DNA of 64,000 nucleotides from JAHECQ01 sp963775125 (GTDB lineage: Bacteria > Actinomycetota > Acidimicrobiia > Acidimicrobiales > SZUA-35), in NCBI GenBank assembly GCA_963775125.1, contig CAVZHQ010000007.1:1116001-1180000 (forward strand). Reading direction: 5' to 3'. The notes beneath the pieces were generated by a model that saw only the letters and a program-made list of their open reading frames with translations, did no database searches and had not been told where the DNA came from. A program made the translations under genes and the position numbers. Numbering within the stretch: position 1 is the first letter of the stretch; every line of letters begins with the position of its first letter. This document shows positions 25,385-34,848 of the stretch, one piece after another.

Positions 25385-25789
25385 TCAGCTCTTGTGGGCC
25401 TTCCAGGTGTCGTAGTCGACGACGGGCATGCCGTCGGACTTCCATCCGCCGAAGCCGGTCTCGATGTGGGCGACCTTCTCGAGGCCCATGTCCTTGGCCA
25501 CCTTGGTCGCCAGCGCCGAACGCAGACCACCGGCGCAGAAGATGATGAACTGCCGGTCCTCGGCGAACTTCTCCTTGTAATAGGGCGAGTCGGGGGCGAT
25601 CCAGAACTCGAGCATGCCCCGCGGCACGTGCCACGCCCCCAGGACGGCACCGTCTCGCTCGAGTTCGCGGACGTCGCGGATGTCCACCAGAAGCGCCCCT
25701 TCTTCTTCGACTCGGCGTTGCGCCTCGGCCGGCGACAGGTTCTCGAGTTCGGCCTTGGCTTCGTTGACCATGTCCATCACGGACTTCAT
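25385..25789 (-). CDS. Rhodanese-like sulfurtransferase domain protein
   Basis: 134 residues from ATG 25789 (MKSVMDMVNEAKAEL), chosen over an upstream GTG-like extension because AAGGA precedes it. Single rhodanese domain: LLVDIRDVRELERDGAVLGAWHVPRG, then active-site loop FCAGGLRSALA with the persulfide Cys at about residue 85, and HIETGFGGWKSDGMPV. It would carry sulfane sulfur between donors and acceptors in the cytoplasm. It is convergent with the NUDIX gene and divergent from the septum-formation-like gene. Confidence 0.9.
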   Translation of the reverse strand: MKSVMDMVNEAKAELENLSPAEAQRRVEEEGALLVDIRDVRELERDGAVLGAWHVPRGMLEFWIAPDSPYYKEKFAEDRQFIIFCAGGLRSALATKVAKDMGLEKVAHIETGFGGWKSDGMPVVDYDTWKAHKS

Positions 25790-25950
25790 GGTGAGGGTCC
25801 TTCCCCTGGTTGCGATGACTGGGCGAATTGTCCCCCAGATCCTCCCAAAGTTCACGTTCGACTCAAGAAGTGTTCCGGTCATTCCGTAGATCGAACACCA
25901 GCCCGCACAGGCGGGCTGAGCAACAAACAGGCAGGGAAGAAGGTCAGGCC

Positions 25951-26436
25951 ATGAAGAGGATCATCGGCGGTGCGGTTGCGGCTGGAATCGCCGTCTTCGG
26001 CGGAGCGAACGCGTTCGACGACAACACGACACGAGACGAAACGGGCGAGATCACCGAAGCCGGCGGCCTCGGTGCTTTTGCGATGGAGATCGGTGACTGC
26101 TTCCAGATGCCGACCGAGGACCTCGTCGAGTCGGTCGAGGCGGTGCCGTGCACCGACCCGCACGACGCGCAGGTGTACGCCAAGTTCGACATGCCCGATG
26201 GCATCTATCCCGGCGAGGCCGCCATCGTTGAAGCGGGCGATGCCGGTTGCCTGGAGCAGTTCGCCGGTTTCGTCGGCAAGCCCTTCGCAGAATCCGCCCT
26301 CTATTTCAACTACTTCAACCCGACGCAGGAATCCTGGGACGAGCCTTCGTTGAAGGATCGTGAGATCGTCTGTGTGATCATCACCGCTCCTGGCGAGCCG
26401 CGGATGACCCAGGACATGGAGAACTCGCTGCTGTAA
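25951..26436 (+). CDS. Secreted septum-formation-like domain protein
   Basis: 161 residues with an excellent ribosome site GGGAAGAAGG before ATG 25951. A short basic start and hydrophobic segment (IIGGAVAAGIAVFGGANAF) act as signal peptide or membrane anchor. The body follows the actinobacterial septum-formation family pattern: MEIGDCFQMPT, VEAVPCTDPHDAQVYAKFDMPDGIYPGE, AGCLEQFAGFVGKPF and a late Cys in IVCVIIT. Four cysteines could make two disulfides outside the membrane. The name comes from a loosely described family and direct proof of a role in division is lacking. Confidence 0.7.
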   Translation: MKRIIGGAVAAGIAVFGGANAFDDNTTRDETGEITEAGGLGAFAMEIGDCFQMPTEDLVESVEAVPCTDPHDAQVYAKFDMPDGIYPGEAAIVEAGDAGCLEQFAGFVGKPFAESALYFNYFNPTQESWDEPSLKDREIVCVIITAPGEPRMTQDMENSLL

Positions 26437-26486
26437 CCCCATCGGCGTGTTCCGCCGTCTGGTGTCCGCCGGGCCATACTGACCGG

Positions 26487-28772
26487 ATGCAGGGTCATAC
26501 CGTCACCCATTGGGGTCCGTTCGTGGTCACAGCCGACGAGGGCCGGGTCACCCGGGTCGAGGGGCACCCCACCGACCCCGACCCCTCCCCCATCGGACAG
26601 GGTCTCTTGGCCGCCACCGAGTGTCGGGTTGCCCGACCATCGGTCCGCCGTTCCTGGCTGACCGATGGCCCGGGCGCCGCCACGCACCTGCGGGGCATCG
26701 ACCCGTTCGTCGAGGTCGAGTGGCAGGAAGCACTCGACCTCGTGGCCGGCGAACTGGCAAGGGTCAAGGAGGAGCACGGCAATCCGTCCATCTACGGCGG
26801 TTCCTACGGGTGGGGTTCGGCCGGCCGCTTCCAGCAGCCGTCCCTGCAACTCTTCCGGTTCCTGCGGCACTTCGGCGGCTACACCGATGCTCGCGGCACG
26901 TACTCCTCATCGGCGGCCGACGCCATCATCCCCTACTTCTTCGGCATGGCCTACGGGCAGGCGGTCGGCCAGCAGACGTCGTGGTCCCAGATCGTGGACC
27001 ACGCCGAACTGATCGTGAGCTTCGGGAGCCTGCGCCTCAACAACGCGCAGGTCACCTACGGCGGCCAGGGCCCGCACCTCACCCGGCACTGGCTCGGGGC
27101 GGCCAAGGAACGAGGCATCCAGTTCGTGAACGTCGGACCGCTGCGCGACGACGAGGAGATCGTCGACAGTCGCTGGCTGCCGGCGCGGCCAGGCACCGAC
27201 GTCGCGTTGATGGCGGCCCTCATCCACACGCTCGTCGACGAGCAACTGGCCGACGCGGACTTCCTCGAGCGCTACTGCGTTGGCTGGGAGCCGCTCGAGT
27301 CGTATCTTCTCGGCCGATCCGACGGGCAACCCAAAGACGCCGAGTGGGCCGCGTCAATCGCCGGTCTCGACGCCTCCACCATCCGGAGCCTGGCTCGCGA
27401 GATGGCGGGCAAGCGGACGTTGGTGAACCTCAGCCTGTCGGTGCAGCGGACCGATCACGGCGAGCAGCCCTACTGGATGGGGTGCGCCCTGGCCGCCGCG
27501 CTCGGGCAGATCGGCCTGCCCGGTGGCGGGTTGGCCTTGCCGTTCGGCGCGAACGGCAACGTCGGCGCCGGCCAGATCCGCAAGCGCATCCCGGGGCCGC
27601 CGACACCCCGAATGCCGCCGGGCATGCCGGTCATCTCGGTGTCACGCGTCGTCGAGATGCTCGAGCAGCCCGGGCAGCCGTACGACTTCAACGGTCGCCG
27701 CAGCGTCTACCCCGACATCAAGCTCGTGTACTGGGTCGGGGGCAACGTCTTCCACCATCACCAAGACCTGAACCGCTTGGTACGTGCCTGGCAGAAGCCC
27801 GAGACCATCATCGTCCACGAACCGTTCTGGACGCCCATGGCCAAACGGGCCGACATCGTCCTGCCCGCCACCACCCCCCTCGAACGCAACGACCTGGGGG
27901 GCGCGGAGACGATGCTGGTCGCCATGAAGGCGGTCTTGGCGCCCCATGCCGACGCTCGCGACGACTACGCCATCCTGGCCGAGTTGGCCGAGCGTCTCGA
28001 CTTCGGCTTCACCTTCACCGAGGGCCGATCGGCCGACGAATGGCTCCGGTTCCTGTACGAAGAGTTCCGGTCCGACAACGACTACGCCCCGGACTTCGAC
28101 ACGTTCTGGTCCGACGACTACCTCGTCCACGCCGACATGGCCCCCATGGGCGAGACCAATCAAGTCTTCTTGAAAGCGTTCCGCACCGACCCCGAGGCGG
28201 CACCATTGGGAACACCCTCGGGCCGCATCGAGCTCTACTCCGAGACCATCGCCGGGTTCGGGTACGCGGACTGCCCACCGCATCCCACCTGGATCGAACC
28301 CTACGAACGGTTGGACACCGATGCAGCCGAACGCTTCGGCCTGCACCTCGTGTCAAACCAGCCTCGGACCCGTCTGCACAGCCAATACGACCACTCGGCC
28401 GTCAGCCAGGCGACCAAGGTTGCAGGCCGGGAACCGATCCGCATCCATCCGCTCGACGCCGCAGCTCGCGGTATCAACGACGGCGACTTGGTCCGAGTGT
28501 TCAACGACCGGGGCGCCTGCCTGGCCGGGGTGATCGTGTCGGACGCTGTTGCACCGCACGTCGTCCAGATGGCGACCGGCGCGTGGTACGACCCCGACGA
28601 GACCGGCATGTGCAAGGCCGGCAACCCCAACGTGCTCACCCGCGACAAGGGAACGTCGTCGCTGGCCCAGGGACCGTCGGCCCACACCTGCCTCGTCGAG
28701 GTCGAACGCTACGTCGGAGAGCCACCGCCGGTCACGGCCTACGACCCCCCGGCGTTCACGGCTGACCGATGA
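26487..28772 (+). CDS. Molybdopterin oxidoreductase of the BisC/TorA (DMSO reductase) family
   Basis: 761 residues. It lacks the N-terminal Fe-S cysteine motif and twin-arginine signal, as in biotin sulfoxide reductase. Landmarks: SIYGGSYGWGSAGRFQ, with the Ser that should ligate molybdenum, LIVSFGSLRLNNAQ, WLPARPGTDVALMAALIHTL, ADIVLPATTPLERNDLGG and the C-terminal dinucleotide-binding domain VSNQPRTRLHSQYDHS and AWYDPDE. Such enzymes reduce S- or N-oxides, for example biotin sulfoxide, methionine sulfoxide or TMAO, using two molybdopterin guanine dinucleotides. No partner subunit, maturation chaperone or cofactor gene is nearby, so electrons would come from a general cytoplasmic carrier. 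Its end overlaps the convergent PPOX gene. Confidence 0.92.
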   Translation: MQGHTVTHWGPFVVTADEGRVTRVEGHPTDPDPSPIGQGLLAATECRVARPSVRRSWLTDGPGAATHLRGIDPFVEVEWQEALDLVAGELARVKEEHGNPSIYGGSYGWGSAGRFQQPSLQLFRFLRHFGGYTDARGTYSSSAADAIIPYFFGMAYGQAVGQQTSWSQIVDHAELIVSFGSLRLNNAQVTYGGQGPHLTRHWLGAAKERGIQFVNVGPLRDDEEIVDSRWLPARPGTDVALMAALIHTLVDEQLADADFLERYCVGWEPLESYLLGRSDGQPKDAEWAASIAGLDASTIRSLAREMAGKRTLVNLSLSVQRTDHGEQPYWMGCALAAALGQIGLPGGGLALPFGANGNVGAGQIRKRIPGPPTPRMPPGMPVISVSRVVEMLEQPGQPYDFNGRRSVYPDIKLVYWVGGNVFHHHQDLNRLVRAWQKPETIIVHEPFWTPMAKRADIVLPATTPLERNDLGGAETMLVAMKAVLAPHADARDDYAILAELAERLDFGFTFTEGRSADEWLRFLYEEFRSDNDYAPDFDTFWSDDYLVHADMAPMGETNQVFLKAFRTDPEAAPLGTPSGRIELYSETIAGFGYADCPPHPTWIEPYERLDTDAAERFGLHLVSNQPRTRLHSQYDHSAVSQATKVAGREPIRIHPLDAAARGINDGDLVRVFNDRGACLAGVIVSDAVAPHVVQMATGAWYDPDETGMCKAGNPNVLTRDKGTSSLAQGPSAHTCLVEVERYVGEPPPVTAYDPPAFTADR

Positions 28773-29187
28773 TGCGGTCGGGGTGGATCAGCACCCCGGC
28801 CCGTTGCTCATTGGCCATCACCCGATCGAACTCGTCCCAGTCGTCGTGGGTGCCGCCGGCCGCCTTGAAGATGTCCCGCAGGAGCGCAGGCAGGTCGACC
28901 TCGGTCGTGCCCGGGGCGAAGATGTCGCAGCGGCCTTCGACCGAGACCCACCGCCAGCCGCGGCGGAACGTCAGCGATCCCCTGCCCGTTTCCCGGAACC
29001 GTCCGAGTTTGAACGCATCGGATCGGACAACGAGCGCGACGACGTCGACGTCACTGGTCGGGTGAGGCATCGGACCCGCGTTGACGACCGACGTGTGCAC
29101 CGACCCATCGGCTCTCGTGACCGCGGCAACACACAGGCCCTGCTCGCTGCTGGCGTAGTGCCGGACGTCGGCGAAGTCGGCGGCCAT
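28756..29187 (-). CDS. Pyridoxamine 5'-phosphate oxidase-like, F420-binding split-barrel protein
   Basis: 143 residues. The protein has the split-barrel pattern of actinobacterial F420/FMN-dependent PPOX-class proteins: FADVRHYASSEQGLCVAAVTRADGSVHTSVVNAG (first two strands), KLGRFRETGRGSLTFRRG and VSVEGRCDIFAPG. Family members reduce biliverdin, quinones or aflatoxin-like compounds, or have unknown roles. It starts one base into the stop of the SDR upstream (29187 shared), showing coupling. Confidence 0.78.
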   Translation of the reverse strand: MAADFADVRHYASSEQGLCVAAVTRADGSVHTSVVNAGPMPHPTSDVDVVALVVRSDAFKLGRFRETGRGSLTFRRGWRWVSVEGRCDIFAPGTTEVDLPALLRDIFKAAGGTHDDWDEFDRVMANEQRAGVLIHPDRIIGQP

Positions 29188-29975
29188 CAGTCGACCAGCT
29201 CGGGCAGCTTGACCTTGGCGGTGCTGACGCGGGCCATGCCCCCGTCGACCGCAAGGGTCTCACCAGTGACATAGCGGGAGGCATCGGAGGCGAAGAACAC
29301 CACGACGTCGGCGATGTCGTCACTGTCGCCCCAACGTTTGAGAGCGACATTCTGGGCCAGCTCCTCGATGAGGCCGGGAACCGTGTTGCGGCTCTCCTCC
29401 CAGATGGCGGTGGTGATGATGCCGGGGGCGATCGAGTTGACCCGGATGCCCTTCGGGCCCCAGTCGGCCGCGAGGGCCCGGGTCATGGCGTCGACCGCGC
29501 CCTTGGTTCCGGCGTAAGCCACCCGACCCAGCGGGCCGTGCAGCCCGGCCACCGAACTGATGTTGATGATCGAGCCACCGCCCCGCTGCGCCATCGACGG
29601 GCCGAGGCCGACCGTGAGCATCAGCAGCGATCGGACGTTGATCGAGAACACCGCGTCGACGTCGTCCTCGGTCAGCTGGTCGGGGGTGCGTCGCATGGGG
29701 ATGCCGGCGTTGTTCACCAGGATGTCGACGCCGTCGACCACCGACAGGATCTGCTCGGCCAGCGCAGTCCCCGATCGAGGCTGCGACAGGTCGGCTTGGA
29801 CGATCACCGGATCGTTGGTCAGCGCACCGGCGACGCGCTCGAGGTCCGACTGTGTGCGTCCCGAGAGGACGACTCGGGCGCCGGCGGCGTCGAGCGCTCG
29901 GGCACTGGCCTCGCCGATGCCTCGGCTGGCTCCGGTGACCACGGCGATTCGCCCGGAGAGGTCTGCGTTCGTCAT
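29187..29975 (-). CDS. Short-chain dehydrogenase/reductase (FabG-like)
   Basis: 262 residues, textbook SDR: TGASRGIGEASARALDAAG cofactor loop, ILVNNAGIP, ISSVAGLHG with the catalytic Ser, YAGTKGAVDAMT with Tyr-Lys, and IRVNSIAPGIITT. The C-terminus reads YVTGETLAVDGGM. It uses NAD(P) to interconvert a hydroxy and keto group; substrate unknown. It lies 9 bp downstream of the luciferase-like gene and is coupled to the PPOX gene, making a three-gene unit of cofactor-dependent redox enzymes. Confidence 0.9.
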   Translation of the reverse strand: MTNADLSGRIAVVTGASRGIGEASARALDAAGARVVLSGRTQSDLERVAGALTNDPVIVQADLSQPRSGTALAEQILSVVDGVDILVNNAGIPMRRTPDQLTEDDVDAVFSINVRSLLMLTVGLGPSMAQRGGGSIINISSVAGLHGPLGRVAYAGTKGAVDAMTRALAADWGPKGIRVNSIAPGIITTAIWEESRNTVPGLIEELAQNVALKRWGDSDDIADVVVFFASDASRYVTGETLAVDGGMARVSTAKVKLPELVD

Positions 29976-29984
29976 GACCGAACC

Positions 29985-30785
29985 CTACTTCTGCTCGATG
30001 AAGGACGGCCGCTCGATAGCGGCCCGGATGAGCTCTGCCCGTTCCGGGGTGAAGGCCAGGTCGAAGGCCACCGCATCGTCGAAGCCCATCTCGGCCAGAC
30101 CCTGCAATCGCTCGATGCCGGGACCCGGGTCCTCACCGATCTGGACGTTGGTGACGATTGCCCGCTTGCCGCCGGCGTGGCGGAACCGAGCCAGAGCGTC
30201 GGCCAGCGTTGCGTCGTCGTTGTAGCCGGCCGACGCAATCCAGCCGTCGAAGTCGGTGGCGGCGCGGGCCACCCACGGTCCTCGCCACGCTCCGACCATC
30301 ACGGGCGGTCCTCCCGCTGCGTCAGTCCACGGCGTCAGGTCGATGCCGTTCACCGTGCCGGTGCGAAGGATTTCGACCAGCTGTGCGGACTGGGCGTTGA
30401 AGTCACGGAACCGGTCGGCGTAGCTGGCGTTGGTGCTGGTGCCCATGGCCAGGAAGTCGCGCTCGGTCGACCCCGGTCCGATGCCGAACAGGAACCGGCC
30501 TCCGCTGATGAAGTGCAGCGTCAGCGCCCGGTAGGCCACGTCGGCCAAGGCCCGCCACGGAAGCTGCAGTACGCCGGTCCCGATCTCGACCGACTCGGTC
30601 GCGGTCGCCACCACGGACAGCGCGGTCAGTGGTTCGGGCAGCATGAATCCTCGGCCGACACCGTCGAACACCCAGATCGACTCGAAGCCCATGTCCTCGA
30701 GTTCCTTGGACGTGCGGGCCCAGAACCTTGGGTCGATCGTCTGGCCCTTCGGAGGCCCTGCCGGCAATACAGCTCCCAATCGCAT
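29985..30785 (-). CDS. Luciferase-like (LLM class) F420-dependent oxidoreductase
   Basis: 266 residues from ATG 30785 (MRLGAVLPAGPPKG); the open frame upstream is shadow of the neighbouring monooxygenase. Features: ELEDMGFESIWVFDGVGRG, IEIGTG-like TGVLQLPWR, FISGGRFLFGIGPGSTERDF, PPVMVGAWRGPW and GFDDAVAFDL near the C-terminus. The glycine-rich FGIGPGS loop binds the cofactor phosphate. Substrate unknown. In the same transcriptional direction as the SDR and PPOX genes, 9 bp ahead of the SDR. Confidence 0.85.
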   Translation of the reverse strand: MRLGAVLPAGPPKGQTIDPRFWARTSKELEDMGFESIWVFDGVGRGFMLPEPLTALSVVATATESVEIGTGVLQLPWRALADVAYRALTLHFISGGRFLFGIGPGSTERDFLAMGTSTNASYADRFRDFNAQSAQLVEILRTGTVNGIDLTPWTDAAGGPPVMVGAWRGPWVARAATDFDGWIASAGYNDDATLADALARFRHAGGKRAIVTNVQIGEDPGPGIERLQGLAEMGFDDAVAFDLAFTPERAELIRAAIERPSFIEQK

Positions 30786-30813
30786 GGGCAGGAAACCTAC
30801 TACTTCTGTCCAC

Positions 30814-31999
30814 CTACCCCCGCAGCCGAACACTCGACCGTTCAGGGCGAGCGAGCTCGGCCGCGATCTGCTCGGCCGCGAACCGCTCGAGGGAAGCCAT
30901 GGGGTGATTCCGCATGGCGAGCAGGTCCCGCAGGTAGCGCTGCAGGGGGTTGCCCAGATGCATCGCGCCACCGCCGGCCTGGCTGAACACCGTCAGCGCG
31001 GCCGCCAGAGATTCGGTGATCGTTCGAGCTGCCGCATACCGACTGCGGGCGGCGGTAATGGCGTCGAGCCTGCTCTCACGTCGAATCTCGTCGTGCAGCT
31101 CAGCCCATCCGGTAACCATCGGATCGGTGCAGCGCTTCGACCGACGCGATTCCCTCGGCGAGACGCATCTGCAGGGCGCTGTTCTTTACCACCGGCGGAC
31201 CGCCGAAGGCGCCGACGCGCGTCATGGTTTGTTGACGGAAGGTGTCGACCAGCCCGGTGGCTGCTCCCAGGGCCGGCGCAGCGATGGCCCAGGCGAACAC
31301 ATTCATCCACGGCAGGCGGTACAGCGGACTGGTATTGATCGCCCAACCTGGGCGTTCCCATTGGCTACTCGCCAGATCGGCTATCGAGTGGGTTCGGTAC
31401 TCGGGAACGACCGCCCCGTTCACCTGGACGTCCTTGCTCCCGGTGCCAGCGAGTCCTGCGACCTGCCAACTGTCGTGATCGATGCGGACGTCACGGCGCG
31501 GCACGAGGAAGGCGCGACTGCCGAGGTCTTCCTCTCCCTCGACGACGGCACCGAGCAGTGACCAGTCACAGTGGTCGATACCGCTCGAAAATCGCCAACG
31601 CCCCTCCACGAAATAGCCGTCGGCGACCCTCCGGGCAGTACCTGTCGGGGCGTACGAGGAAGAGATGCGCGCTCGCTCGTTGTCGGCCCACACGTCAGTC
31701 TGCGCCTCGGCCGACATGCAGCCGAGTTCCCACGGGTGGGCGGCGAGCACCCCACCGACCCATCCGGCGGCGCCACACGCCGCACCGAGCAGCGCGACGC
31801 TCTCGAAGAACGTGGCCGGGTCCATCTCGAGCCCACCGAATCGGCGCGGCTGCAGCGCAACGAAAAGACCACAGCGGTCGAGATCAGCGACGGTGGCGTC
31901 GGGCATGCGCCCGAGCGCCTCGGCCTCGGCCGATCTCGCTCGAATTGCCGGCAGCACGTCGGCAACAGCGGCGAGGTAGTCGTCGCGGGTCACGGTCAT
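30814..31999 (-). CDS. HsaA-like flavin-dependent monooxygenase (one frameshift)
   Basis: 395 residues after repair, matching HsaA (about 394) of steroid-ring degradation. An acyl-CoA dehydrogenase-like fold is clear: GLFVALQPRRFGGLEMDP, the GRWRFSSGIDHCDWSLLGAVV motif characteristic of HsaA/HpaB-type hydroxylases, GTGSKDVQVNGAVVPEYRT and, in the other frame, MHLGNPLQRYLRDLLAMRNHPM. The break is at 31116-31123; restoring one CG joins the frames. Such enzymes hydroxylate phenols with FMNH2 from a separate reductase. The flavin reductase at 14121 is a possible partner but is far away. The real substrate is unknown; other hsa genes are absent. Confidence 0.82.
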
Positions 32000-32095
32000 T
32001 CGATCTCCTGTCCGGAGCGATCATCACAGAGGCGCTCGAAGCGCTGCAACCAACACCCGGAAATCGCCGTCTCGACGGCCGATAGCCTCCCGAGC

Positions 32096-33274
32096 ATGCA
32101 GTACTCATCCGTTGTGAAACGCATCGATGGTGAGGGAGCCGCCGGATGGGCGGTTCACTTCGCAGCATGGGAGGCGCGTCGCCAGGGCCGTGACGTCATC
32201 ATCCTCAGCATCGGCGACCCGGATTTCGCAACACCTGAACCCATCATCGACGCCGCCGTCGATGCGTTACGAAAGGGAGACACGCACTACACCGACATTC
32301 CCGGCCGCCCGGCCCTGCGGGAGCTGATCGCGGCCCGTTTCGCCGCCCGTGCCGGCGGCAACTGGGGACCGGAGAACGCCATTGTGTTCACCGGCACCCA
32401 AGGTTCGCTCTTCGCCGCCTCGCTCTGTCTGCTCGAACACGGCGACGAGGTCATCGCGCTCGAGCCCATGTACCTCACGTACGAGGCCACGCTCACGGTC
32501 GGTGGCGCGACGCTGGTCCGGGTCGCACAGTCGGCCGAGACCGGCTTCCGTATCGACGCCTCGCTGGTCGCCGAGGCCATCACCCCTCGGACCCGAGCGA
32601 TTGTCATCACCAACCCCAACAACCCCACCGGCTCGGTCGCCACCCGAACCGAACTCGAAGCCATCGCCGCATTGGCCATCGAACACGACCTCTGGGTGAT
32701 CTCCGACGAGGTCTACGCCGACCTGGTCTTCGAGGGCGAACACCTGGCCATTGCCTCGCTGCCCGGTATGGCCGAACGCACCGTGACCGTGTCGAGCTTG
32801 TCGAAGTCGCACGCCATGACCGGCTGGCGGATCGGTTGGGCCATCGGCCCGTCGGAGCTGGTCGAACACATGGGACGTCTCGGGCTGACGATGTCCTATG
32901 GAGTCCCGGGCTTCATCCAAGCCGGCGCCATCGAGGCCCTGCAGCACCAGGACGCGGCCGTCGCCGACATGCGAACCACCTACCTGCGCCGCCGCGACCT
33001 CGTTCACGCCGAACTGAGCAAGGCCACCGACCTCCCGGTCCTGTCGCCGCAGGGCGCCATGTACGTGATGGTCGACGTGCGGGCGTTCGCCCCTTCGGCC
33101 ACCCAGTTCGCCTGGGACCTGTTCAACGCCACGGGCGTGTCGGTGCTCGACGCCGGCGCTTTCGGTCCTGCAGCCGAAGGCTGGGTCCGCATCTCCTTCA
33201 CGATCAGCGACGACGACCTCCGCGAAGGATGCCGTCGAATCGTCGACTTCACCCGCAACCGCCGCCGCACCTGA
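32096..33274 (+). CDS. Class I/II PLP-dependent aminotransferase
   Basis: 392 residues from ATG 32096. Fold type I signatures: LSIGDPDFATPEPI, GDTHYTDIPGRPALREL, VFTGTQGSLFAA for phosphate binding, NPNNPTGS (residues 173-179), SDEVYADLVF (Asp204, Tyr207) and SLSKSHAMTGWRIGWAIG with the Schiff-base Lys at 237. The final Arg is in GWVRISF. It transfers an amino group between an amino acid and 2-oxoacid; AspC/ArAT-like specificity is likely but not certain. It is divergent from the HsaA-like gene and is followed by the duplicated hairpin and an amidase. Confidence 0.9.
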   Translation: MQYSSVVKRIDGEGAAGWAVHFAAWEARRQGRDVIILSIGDPDFATPEPIIDAAVDALRKGDTHYTDIPGRPALRELIAARFAARAGGNWGPENAIVFTGTQGSLFAASLCLLEHGDEVIALEPMYLTYEATLTVGGATLVRVAQSAETGFRIDASLVAEAITPRTRAIVITNPNNPTGSVATRTELEAIAALAIEHDLWVISDEVYADLVFEGEHLAIASLPGMAERTVTVSSLSKSHAMTGWRIGWAIGPSELVEHMGRLGLTMSYGVPGFIQAGAIEALQHQDAAVADMRTTYLRRRDLVHAELSKATDLPVLSPQGAMYVMVDVRAFAPSATQFAWDLFNATGVSVLDAGAFGPAAEGWVRISFTISDDDLREGCRRIVDFTRNRRRT

Positions 33275-33280
33275 TCCCCC

Positions 33281-33394
33281 GGCGAACTGCAGTACACAGA
33301 CCGGCGAAACCCCGGCGCCAGTACTGCAGAACGACTCCCCTGGCGAACTGCAGTACACAAACCGGCGAAACCCCGGCGCCAGTACTGCAGAACG
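33281..33394. repeat. Two 53-bp copies of a hairpin-forming element (period 61 bp)
   Basis: Copies 33281-33333 and 33342-33394 differ at a single base (G/A in ACACxACCGG). Each contains the inverted arms CTGCAGTAC and GTACTGCAG (33287-33295 with 33321-33329 in copy 1) around a GC-rich core ACCGGCGAAACCCCGGCG. They fill the gap between the aminotransferase and the amidase, ending 20 bp before the amidase start. Two copies are too few for an array, and no spacer is present. Confidence 0.9.
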
Positions 33395-33414
33395 GTGGGG
33401 AGTAAGGTCCGGCC

Positions 33415-34848
33415 ATGAACGAACTTGCTACCGAACTGGCCACGCTCGACGCAACCGCTCAGGCCCAACTGGTTTCGTCGAACCAGGTGTCACCGCTCGA
33501 ATTGGTCGACGCAGCCATCGAGCGGATCGAGCGGCTGAACCCGGCCATCAACGCCGTCATCTGGACCGACTTCGAGCGGGCCCGAGAGACAGCCCAGTCA
33601 GCCTCGCTACCCGACGGACCGTTCCGCGGGGTGCCGTTCCTGCTCAAGGACATCGGGGCGACGCAGGCCGGGACGCCGCAGTGGCTGGGGAGCCGCAGTC
33701 TCAAGAACGTCGACCATCAGAGCCCGGGCGATACCGAACTGGGCGCCCGCTTTCGGCAGGCGGGTCTCATCACCCTCGGCAAGACCAACCTGCCCGAGCT
33801 TGGTTCGTGCCCGTCCACCCAACCGCTGGCGTTCGGTCCGACCAACAACCCGTGGGACCTCACCCGTAGCCCGTCAGGTTCCAGCGGCGGATCGGGTGCA
33901 GCCGTTGCGTCGGGGATGGTGCCGATCGCCCACGCCAATGATGGCGGCGGTTCGACTCGGTTGCCTGCGGCTTGGTGCGGTCTGGTCGGCCTGAAGACCA
34001 CGCGGGGTCGGGTGCCCAACCCTGGCAGCACCTCACGGCTCACGTCGGAGTTGGTCGTCACCCGGTCGGTACGGGACACCGCTCGCCTGCTCGACGCCGT
34101 CGAGGGTGCACTCCCGACCGATCTGTTCTGGTGCGCCTCGCCCGAGCGGCCCTACGCCGAGGAGATCGGTCGCCCGTCGGGGACGCTGCGGGTGGGCGTG
34201 CTGGTCGATGGGGGTCTGCGAACCGTCGACCCGGAATGTGTCGCTGCTGTCCACGCAACCGCTGCGTTGTTGGAGCAGATGGGCCACGAGATCGTGCCGG
34301 TCGATGGCGAGGTCTTGTTCGGCGGAGACGCCTCGGTCAACGGTCGTCTGTGGATGGGCGGCATCGCCCGCCGGGTCGACAGCCTGAGCGAACTGGCCGG
34401 GCATCCCGTCACCGCAGACGAGGTCGACCCCTACAACTGGACGTCGGCGCAGCGAGGTGGCGCGGTGACCGCAGCCGAGTTGATGGCCGCCGAGGAACGC
34501 CAACAAGCGTGGTCGGCCAAGGTCGTCGAGTGGTGCAGCCAGTTCGACGTGCTCCTGACGCCCACCGCCGGCTGCCCGCCGATGCTGACCGCCGATCTCG
34601 AGCCGCCGGCCGACAAGCCTTGGAAGATCTCGTCGGCCTACGCCCTCATCGGACTCTTCACCCTCCCGTTCAACGCCACCGGCCAACCGGCCATTTCGCT
34701 GCCGCTGCAGTGGACCGCGGAGGGGCTCCCCCTTGGTGTCCAGTTCGTCGCCGGCATGGGCCGCGAAGACCTGCTCATCCGCCTGGCCGCCGAACTCGAA
34801 GCCGCGGCCCCCTGGGCCCACCGCTACCCGGCCGCGGCATCGATGTAG
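33415..34848 (+). CDS. Amidase (amidase signature family)
   Basis: 477 residues. Catalytic triad Ser-cisSer-Lys: Lys in RGVPFLLKDIG, the signature SGSSGGSGAAVASGMVPIAHANDGGGSTRLPA, where the cis-Ser lies in GGGS, and the nucleophile Ser in that same stretch (one Gly is replaced relative to the usual GGSIRIPA). The C-terminus NATGQPAISLPLQWTAEGLPLGVQFV is typical. It hydrolyses a carboxamide, possibly a nitrile-derived or aryl amide. Preceded by the duplicated hairpin element. Confidence 0.9.
   Translation: MNELATELATLDATAQAQLVSSNQVSPLELVDAAIERIERLNPAINAVIWTDFERARETAQSASLPDGPFRGVPFLLKDIGATQAGTPQWLGSRSLKNVDHQSPGDTELGARFRQAGLITLGKTNLPELGSCPSTQPLAFGPTNNPWDLTRSPSGSSGGSGAAVASGMVPIAHANDGGGSTRLPAAWCGLVGLKTTRGRVPNPGSTSRLTSELVVTRSVRDTARLLDAVEGALPTDLFWCASPERPYAEEIGRPSGTLRVGVLVDGGLRTVDPECVAAVHATAALLEQMGHEIVPVDGEVLFGGDASVNGRLWMGGIARRVDSLSELAGHPVTADEVDPYNWTSAQRGGAVTAAELMAAEERQQAWSAKVVEWCSQFDVLLTPTAGCPPMLTADLEPPADKPWKISSAYALIGLFTLPFNATGQPAISLPLQWTAEGLPLGVQFVAGMGREDLLIRLAAELEAAAPWAHRYPAAASM

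Noticed and set aside
33281..33394. CRISPR-like repeat array
   Set aside because: Only two copies, no unique spacers between units of similar size, no Cas genes.
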